Assembly: GCF_003112775.1 (NCBI RefSeq)
Contig: NZ_BFCH01000019.1
Location: forward strand, 57,890 to 121,889
Direction of reading: 5' to 3'
DNA from: Mycobacterium montefiorense
Lineage (GTDB): Bacteria > Actinomycetota > Actinomycetes > Mycobacteriales > Mycobacteriaceae
Length of the DNA stretch: 64,000 nucleotides
The first letter of the stretch is position 1; each line of letters starts with the position of its first letter. The translations under genes were made by a program, and so were the position numbers. This document shows, in pieces, positions 58,970 through 64,000 of this stretch. The notes under the pieces are model-generated. The model saw nothing but the letters and a program-made list of their open reading frames with translations. It searched no databases and was not told the DNA's origin.

Positions 58970-59836
58970 GCCGCGACGGCGAATGTCGGCAACAAATTTG
59001 CAAACGAGGGTGTCTGATGGTGCGGCGAGGATGCCTACGACGTCGACCGAAGTTCCCGGTAGTAGTCGCCGTACGGTTCCGGCCGGCCGTGACGGCATTG
59101 CCGATACGGGGGCGATGGTTATCCCCATCCCTGCGCCGGCCAGTTGCACTGCGGTGCGCGCACTTCGGGTTCGCAGCACCGGGTTGAGTTCTACCTCGTG
59201 GCGTGCGGCGAGTTGATCGATCCACACGGCGAGCGCGTTCTCCTGGTCGTAGTGTACGAACGGCTTGCCTTGCAGGTCATGAAAGGGTACGCAGGACATC
59301 CCGGTGAAGGGGTGTCCGGGCGCCGCGACTACAACAACCTCTTGTTTGCCGAAGATTTCGATGCCCGCATCGGTAGCCCGGGTAGGGTGCGAGCCAAAAA
59401 TGACGTCGGTTTGCCCAGCTTCGAGCAGGTCCAGCATGGCGTCGTCGCTGGTGAATTCGGACAGTTCGAGGTGGACGCCGGGTCGCCGCGATCGCCAGTG
59501 GCGCAACACGGGTAGTAGAAGCCACGTGGTCATCGTCTCGACACAGGAGATGCGTATTCGTCCCGCGTCGGCGCGCGCAACCCGGCGACCGATCCAAATT
59601 GCTCGCTCGGCCGCCCGCAGAGCCACTCGCGCCTCCTCGGCGGCTGCCCTGCCGGCGACGGTGATCCGCATGCCTCGCCATAGTCTGTCTGCTGCCGGAG
59701 TATCTAATTCCTTTTCCAGGATTGCGATTTGGTGCGATACGGCGGGCTGTGACATATGCAATGCCGCGGCTGCAGCGGAGACAGAGCCGTGGTCGACAAG
59801 CGCGACCAAACATTCCAGCGCGCGCAACGTTGCCAT
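58841..59836 (-). CDS. LysR-type regulator, paralogue 1
   Basis: A 331-aa LysR protein. The winged HTH is MATLRALECLVALVDHGSVSAAAAALHMSQPAVSHQIAILEKEL in segments, then a linker helix and a substrate-binding domain with RISCVETMTTWLLLPVLRHWR and FGKQEVVVVAAPGHPF. A -10 TACTCT ends 6 nt before the ATG, so the mRNA is probably leaderless and the longer N-terminal frame is not used. A tail of about 30 residues after RRGLPAWTPEG is unusual and overlaps the FAD oxidoreductase gene. Two paralogues lie to the right. Confidence 0.87.
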   Translation of the reverse strand: MATLRALECLVALVDHGSVSAAAAALHMSQPAVSHQIAILEKELDTPAADRLWRGMRITVAGRAAAEEARVALRAAERAIWIGRRVARADAGRIRISCVETMTTWLLLPVLRHWRSRRPGVHLELSEFTSDDAMLDLLEAGQTDVIFGSHPTRATDAGIEIFGKQEVVVVAAPGHPFTGMSCVPFHDLQGKPFVHYDQENALAVWIDQLAARHEVELNPVLRTRSARTAVQLAGAGMGITIAPVSAMPSRPAGTVRRLLPGTSVDVVGILAAPSDTLVCKFVADIRRRGLPAWTPEGQPDRTAPNVVASRYTTSATCDQSPGGSSHNSRAK

Positions 59837-59842
59837 TTTGCG

Positions 59843-59848
59843 AGAGTA
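59843..59848 (-). promoter_or_regulatory. -10 hexamer for LysR paralogue 1
   Basis: TACTCT on the minus strand (TANNNT) ends 6 nt before the ATG at 59836. Confidence 0.5.
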
Positions 59849-60021
59849 CCTTGCGGTAGCTGCCGATGACGTATCCACGAAATATGCTTGGATATAACAG
59901 AATAAGCATATTGCCGAGCCATTCTACTTTTGTATTCGTTCGGAAGAAATCGCGCATACCCTCGTCACACGAACCGACTGAATCTCCCCCAAAGGTTGAC
60001 CGGTGCGATGCTCAAACTTGC

Positions 60022-60044
60022 CTATACTCCAGACTGGAGTATAG
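60022..60044. promoter_or_regulatory. 23-bp palindromic operator candidate between two LysR genes
   Basis: CTATACTCCAG-A-CTGGAGTATAG is a perfect palindrome around a single A. A third half-site, TGGAGTAT, follows at 60058-60065. It sits directly upstream of a TATAGT -10 at 60046-60051, over the spacer/-35 region, and contains a T-N11-A LysR-type core. A dimeric or tetrameric regulator is expected to bind here; the adjacent LysR proteins are the first candidates. Confidence 0.65.
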
Positions 60045-60045
60045 T

Positions 60046-60051
60046 TATAGT
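60046..60051 (+). promoter_or_regulatory. -10 hexamer next to the palindrome
   Basis: TATAGT matches TANNNT and lies immediately after the palindrome; transcription to the right would start near 60058 and read through a small frame into LysR paralogue 2. Confidence 0.45.
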
Positions 60052-60068
60052 CTGAAATGGAGTATCGG

Positions 60069-60185
60069 ATGAAGGTGGTCCGCGCCGCGCGACGGGTAGG
60101 CGAACACAACATGGCACGCCGGGTGACCGGAGTCGAGCCGCCCGCCGATGTAACGCGGCCTCTTCCACCTAGTGGAGTTGAATGA
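60069..60185 (+). CDS. Possible 38-codon leader peptide before LysR paralogue 2
   Basis: ATG-AAG-GTG-GTC to GTT-GAA-TGA encodes 38 aa rich in Arg and Pro (MKVVRAARRVGEHNMARRV at the start). It begins 11 nt after the inferred start point and ends 7 nt before the LysR ATG, so it could couple translation. No similarity recognised; low confidence. Confidence 0.3.
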   Translation: MKVVRAARRVGEHNMARRVTGVEPPADVTRPLPPSGVE

Positions 60186-60192
60186 GCTAGAC

Positions 60193-61203
60193 ATGACGAC
60201 ATTGCGGACATTGGAATGCCTCGTCGCACTGGTGGAGCACCGTTCGGTCAGCAGAGCCGCAGCGGCACTCTTTATGTCGCAGCCCGCGCTGTCTCACCAA
60301 ATCGCTTCGCTGGAAAAGGAACTCGGCACACCCGTGGTGGAACGGTTGCCGCGAGGGGTGCGGGTGACGGCGGCAGGCCGAGCCGCAGCGCAAGAGGCTC
60401 AAGCCGCGCTGAGCGCCGCGGCAAGGGCGATACATGTCGGCAAGCGGGTCGCCCAAGCCGGTGCCGGCAGCATCCGGATCTCATGTGCGGAGACGATGAC
60501 GACATGGTTGCTGGCACCGGTGCTACGCCAATGGCGTTCGCAGCGCCCCGAAGTACAGCTTGACCTGTCCGAGTTTACGAGTGCTGATGCGATGGTCGAG
60601 AGGTTGGAAGCGGGTGTCGTCGACATCGCGATTGGGCCGGCGCCAACGTCCACCACTGCCCACATCAGCGTCTTCGGCAAAGAGGAGATTGTCGTCGTTG
60701 TCGGGCCGGGCCACCGTTTCACAGGGCTCACGGACGGAGTCGCCGTCAGCGAACTCTGCGACGAACCCTTTATCCATTACGGCCCCGACAACGGGCTGGC
60801 CGCCAGCGTCGACGAACTTGCGGATCGTCACAAAGTCGTCCTGAATCCTGTCCTGCACACCCGGAGCCCACGGACCGCAGCCCAGCTGGCTGCCGCCGGG
60901 ATCGGCGCGACGCTTGTTCCGGTATCGGCCCTGGCGCCTGGGTCACCGGGAGTGGTGCGGCGCCTACGACCTCGAGTCGAACGCGATGTCATCGCGGTGG
61001 TCGCCGCGCCGTCAGACGGGCTTGTGCGCCAATTCCTTACCGATATTCACCATCGCGGTCTCCCGAATTGGTCAGTTCAATCTTGCGCGGGCCAACTGCC
61101 TCACAACACCGCGACGGCGTCAGCGTCTTGCGATGGGGATCACGCGCCGGGCGACTCGTCGCTGCTGCCCGGTTCACCGCCGGTGTGTGCGGCAGGGGCG
61201 TGA
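60193..61203 (+). CDS. LysR-type regulator, paralogue 2
   Basis: A 336-aa LysR protein closely related to paralogue 1: MTTLRTLECLVALVEHRSVSRAAAALFMSQPALSHQIASLEKEL in parts for the HTH, RISCAETMTTWLLAPVLRQWR and FGKEEIVVVVGPGHRF for the effector domain. The start aligns with the other two paralogues. The C-terminal 35 residues after DIHHRGLPNW are low-complexity and overlap the opposite-strand cyclase gene by 30 nt. Divergent from paralogue 1 across the palindrome. Confidence 0.87.
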   Translation: MTTLRTLECLVALVEHRSVSRAAAALFMSQPALSHQIASLEKELGTPVVERLPRGVRVTAAGRAAAQEAQAALSAAARAIHVGKRVAQAGAGSIRISCAETMTTWLLAPVLRQWRSQRPEVQLDLSEFTSADAMVERLEAGVVDIAIGPAPTSTTAHISVFGKEEIVVVVGPGHRFTGLTDGVAVSELCDEPFIHYGPDNGLAASVDELADRHKVVLNPVLHTRSPRTAAQLAAAGIGATLVPVSALAPGSPGVVRRLRPRVERDVIAVVAAPSDGLVRQFLTDIHHRGLPNWSVQSCAGQLPHNTATASASCDGDHAPGDSSLLPGSPPVCAAGA

Positions 61204-63267
61204 ACGACCTTCGTCGGGAACAGATTGACACGACGCCCCGATGCGCACCGCCCTCCTATGCGGGGTATCGGTCAACAGCACATCGGCGATGTTCTGTGCG
61301 CGTTCCCGGCTTCGGTGCGCCGTGGCGAGATCGTGATTGGTCGCCCACCGCGCGGCACGCACGTGCCAGCTGTAAGCGGCACGTAAATCCCCTGCGGCAG
61401 TGAGATGTTCCGCGATCAGATCGGCATTGGAGTCGCAGTCCTCAGGTTCTTTCGCTTCGATCGCAGCGGCGGCCTGACGATGTAGCCGCACGCGGTCGGA
61501 CTTCAGTTGTGATTCATAGGCGACGGTGCGAATCAGCGGATGCCGGAATGCGTACTCTGCGCATGGCGCATGCCGGATTTGGTCGACGAGCTCAGCCGCG
61601 ACCAGTTCGTCGACGGAGACCTCGCCGCCCAGACGCGTCAAAAGATCGGCGTCGAACCGGGATCCGATGACCGCGGCCGCACTGAGCGCACGCTTGGCCA
61701 GCGGGCCCAGCCGATCGATGCGAGCGCCGATGGTCGCCTGCAGCGTTGCTGGGACCCGGACATCCGCGGCTTCCTTCACGCACACGTGACATCCTCGGGT
61801 GCCCTCCAACACGCCGCGTTCGCAGAGTTCTCGAGTCATTTCGTGTGCAAAGAAAGGATTTCCGCCCGCGCGCGCGGCAATAGTTTCGCAAACTTCCCGA
61901 ACGGATGGATCAGGGCCGAGCAAATCACCGGTCAGCGTAATGGTTTCGGCCTCGTTGAGCGGTGCGAGCGCAATGGTCTGGGCGTTGGCAACTGCCCGAA
62001 GGGGCCCGCGGTACTCGGGGCGGTAGGTGACAATCACCAGCCAATGCGTCCTAGGGGTCACGGCCAGGAAGTCGACCAGCATGGATTCACTCACCCCGTC
62101 GATCCAGTGCGCGTCCTCGATCACGACGACCGCTGTCTGTGTGGGGTTTAGGTGAGAAGAGATGAGCGCCGTCAATCGTCGCCGGCGCACCTCGGGGTCG
62201 ATCTTCGGCGGCGCCACGTGGGGGTCGGCGATGCCGAGCAGGTCGTCCAGCAGCAGCACATCATCTGCATCAGCGTCGGCCATAAATGCCCTGATTCGTG
62301 CCCGCGCCACTCGATTATCTAGGCCGTTCAATCGATTCGCCACTCGCAGCAAACGCGCCACGGCTCCAAATGGAACATCGGAGGTATGTGATTCACCGAA
62401 GGTTGGAAATCTTTTGACACCAAGACTTCTCGCCACTTGTACGAGTTCACGGGCCAGCCGCGTCTTACCGATGCCAGCCGGGCCAACCAGGCCGACCACG
62501 GAGCCGTGTCCAGCCATGGAGCGATCCAGCATCGCCGTCAACGTAGCCAATTCCCGCTCTCTGCCCACTAATGTCGGCGGACAATCTGCAGTCCGCTGGT
62601 GCTGTGCGCTAATGCCCAAAAGGCGATGAGCTTGCACTGGATCAGTGGCGCCTTTGACCTGAATTTGTTGAGCCTTATCGAGAGCGAGCACGTTCTCGAC
62701 GAGTCGCGCCGTGGCTGCGCTGATCATGACGGCGCCAGGAGGCGCGATCGACTCCATTCGATGCGCGATGCCGACCTGCTCGCCGACGGCGGTATATGCC
62801 GGTGTGCGGGAACCGATTTCACCGACGATCACCTGCCCGGAATTGAGCCCGACCCGCAAGCTCAGATCCACACCGTCGTCGACCTTGACCTTCGCGGCAA
62901 GTTGCTTGGCTTCCTCTTGAATACCGAGTGCGGCCAAACATGCACGCAGCGCATGATCTTCGAGCGCGGTAGGTGCGCCAAAAATCGCCATGACTCCGTC
63001 GCCGGTGAACTTGTCCAGTGTTCCGCCGTGACGCTGCACGGCAGCCGCTGATCGGTCGACCAATTCGGTCATGATTTCGCGCATCCGCTCCGGTCCCACG
63101 GCGGCTGCGACGTTCATCGATTGCACGACATCAGCGAATATTACGGTGACCTGTTTATATTCCGCTGCTGTTCGTACGCCGGCGATCGGTGCGCCACAGG
63201 CATCGCAAAAGCGTGCCGACGAACGCAATTCGGTTCCACACGCCATGCATGCCGACGGGGCGTTCAT
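61174..63267 (-). CDS. Truncated cyclase-homology/ATPase regulator (STAND type)
   Basis: A 697-aa protein starting MNAPSACMACG. An N-terminal zinc ribbon (C7xxC10...C21xxC24) precedes a class III cyclase domain with FADVVQSM and DKFTGDGVMAIFG, but the last motif reads YTAVGEQVGIAHRME, where the usual Asp and Asn are Glu and Gly. An AAA/STAND ATPase follows: Walker A GPAGIGKTRLA, Walker B VVIEDAHWIDG. Relatives continue for several hundred residues of TPR-like helices, but this one ends soon after TPHRRAVRIG in an unrelated Arg/Ser tail, so it appears truncated. An upstream ATG at 63333 lacks support. Confidence 0.8.
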   Translation of the reverse strand: MNAPSACMACGTELRSSARFCDACGAPIAGVRTAAEYKQVTVIFADVVQSMNVAAAVGPERMREIMTELVDRSAAAVQRHGGTLDKFTGDGVMAIFGAPTALEDHALRACLAALGIQEEAKQLAAKVKVDDGVDLSLRVGLNSGQVIVGEIGSRTPAYTAVGEQVGIAHRMESIAPPGAVMISAATARLVENVLALDKAQQIQVKGATDPVQAHRLLGISAQHQRTADCPPTLVGRERELATLTAMLDRSMAGHGSVVGLVGPAGIGKTRLARELVQVARSLGVKRFPTFGESHTSDVPFGAVARLLRVANRLNGLDNRVARARIRAFMADADADDVLLLDDLLGIADPHVAPPKIDPEVRRRRLTALISSHLNPTQTAVVVIEDAHWIDGVSESMLVDFLAVTPRTHWLVIVTYRPEYRGPLRAVANAQTIALAPLNEAETITLTGDLLGPDPSVREVCETIAARAGGNPFFAHEMTRELCERGVLEGTRGCHVCVKEAADVRVPATLQATIGARIDRLGPLAKRALSAAAVIGSRFDADLLTRLGGEVSVDELVAAELVDQIRHAPCAEYAFRHPLIRTVAYESQLKSDRVRLHRQAAAAIEAKEPEDCDSNADLIAEHLTAAGDLRAAYSWHVRAARWATNHDLATAHRSRERAQNIADVLLTDTPHRRAVRIGASCQSVPDEGRSRPCRTHRR

Positions 63268-63769
63268 CTTAAACACCCCCGATGACTGTCGATGTTGTTC
63301 GGCACAGGTCAGCCATGTCAAGTGAATCAACAATCAGTTACGTTTGCGCACAAGCTGATTGCGGATCTTGTTTTGTCGGAACCGCTGAACCTCGAGTACT
63401 ACAGTAGTCGGCACATGACGGGCGTGCGCTTTTGAAATATGACATTTTTGGGGCATGTCATTCGGAAATTTCTATACCACGCCCGTTGCCGGGCGGGCTT
63501 GGTGCAGAACGCCTGGTCGCACGCTCAGTGACTGATGGGGTGGCAACACCTATGTAATTCAGCACTTTTCGTCAATGGCGTCGCTAGCCGGCGGCTTATC
63601 GTGACCGCATAGCCCTTGAAGGCCGGCTGGGTGGAGACCGCATCCGAGACTCGGAAGTAGAAGTCGGGCAGGTCGCTCCGTCTTATGATGTGTTTGCGTT
63701 GCGCCGTGGTCTTGTTGATTAGATTTCGCGAATGCCACAAACACAACGGTGGTAGGTAATCTTTTTGGA
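63268..63769. other. AT-richer intergenic region before LysR paralogue 3
   Basis: About 500 bases with no supported gene. It must hold the promoters of the divergent cyclase and LysR genes. On the minus strand around 63590-63690 a stretch reads SDLPDFYFRVSDAVSTQPAFKGYAVTISRR, which looks like a worn remnant of coding DNA, but no start or family could be assigned. Confidence 0.4.
63757..63762 (+). promoter_or_regulatory. -10 hexamer for LysR paralogue 3
   Basis: TAATCT (TANNNT) ends 7 nt before the ATG at 63770, again the leaderless arrangement seen for paralogue 1. Confidence 0.5.
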
Positions 63770-64000
63770 ATGGCAACGCTGAGGGCGCTGGAATGCTTGG
63801 TCGCCCTGGTCGACCATAGATCTATCAGCGCAGCAGCGGTGGCCTTGCACATGTCGCAGCCAGCTATATCACACCAAATTGCGGCGCTGGAAAAGGAATT
63901 AGGAACTTCTGTGGCCGAAAGGCTACGGCGCGGCGTACGCGTTACTGCCGCCGGCAGGGCGGTGGCCGACGAGGCGCGCATCGCGCTGCAGGCAGCTCGG
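63770..64000 (+). CDS. LysR-type regulator, paralogue 3 (N-terminal part, cut by window edge)
   Basis: The first 77 codons of a LysR gene: MATLRALECLVALVDHRSISAAAVALHM then SQPAISHQIAALEKELGTSVAERLRRGV. It is nearly identical in pattern to paralogues 1 and 2 through the HTH and linker helix. The C-terminal effector domain is beyond the window. Three such genes within 5 kb indicate local duplication. Confidence 0.88.
   Translation, partial: MATLRALECLVALVDHRSISAAAVALHMSQPAISHQIAALEKELGTSVAERLRRGVRVTAAGRAVADEARIALQAAR

Overview
The window is a high-GC chromosome segment from a slow-growing Mycobacterium outside the M. tuberculosis complex. Gene content and order from the left edge to about 51.65 kb follow the M. 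tuberculosis H37Rv block Rv1056-Rv1112 almost gene for gene: the DUF427 gene, the Rv1057 beta-propeller, fadD14, patatins, lpqV, echA8/echA9, fadA3, lipU, cbs-pra-metB, greA, mca, Rv1084, the short-chain Z-isoprenyl diphosphate synthase, coaA, glyA1, desA2, phoH2, a polysaccharide deacetylase, fum-glpX, a 3-beta-HSD, xseA/xseB, ispH and ychF. No rRNA, tRNA, CRISPR array or complete IS element was seen.

The syntenic part carries fatty-acid and CoA metabolism (acyl-CoA ligase, enoyl-CoA hydratases, thiolase, CoaA), sulfur amino-acid metabolism (cystathionine beta-synthase beside a MetB-type enzyme), mycothiol detoxification (Mca), isoprenoid metabolism (IspH and the Z-isoprenyl synthase), central carbon metabolism (fumarase, fructose-bisphosphatase GlpX), one-carbon metabolism (GlyA) and exonuclease VII. 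Several genes show a TANNNT -10 hexamer 6-8 nt before the start codon, the arrangement of leaderless mycobacterial mRNAs (glyA1, desA2, ispH, the deacetylase, the 3-beta-HSD and others). A perfect match to the KstR consensus TnnAACnnGTTnnA sits over the promoter of the 3-beta-HSD gene.

Differences from H37Rv gene order are informative. The PE_PGRS pair between Rv1066 and Rv1069c is absent and the flanking genes abut. The PE/PE_PGRS/celA2 block between Rv1086 and coaA is replaced by a membrane protein of unknown function, two tandem O-methyltransferases and a small membrane protein. A HAMP-adenylate cyclase follows the deacetylase, and a dienelactone hydrolase precedes the AI-2E family gene where mazEF3-Rv1105 are missing. 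A 47-codon frame precedes and overlaps phoH2, as expected for a phoAT-phoH2 toxin-antitoxin pair.

From 51.65 kb to the right edge the window is accessory and partly more AT-rich. A 20-bp direct repeat copies the 3' end of ychF and brackets a 1.3-kb insert whose only gene is an Abi_2 family HEPN protein (RNVAAH motif), preceded by its own promoter and a short terminator-like hairpin RNA. This looks like a compact RNA-controlled abortive-infection or toxin-antitoxin island, related to the AbiF/ncRNA systems linked to Cas13 ancestry, and it is the most interesting locus here. Beyond it lie a frameshifted VOC gene, a secreted Pro/Trp-rich protein, a likely small-molecule cluster (cytochrome P450, alpha/beta hydrolase with a 3' frameshift, methyltransferase, FAD oxidoreductase), three closely related LysR regulators with a striking operator-like palindrome, and a C-terminally truncated cyclase/ATPase regulator.
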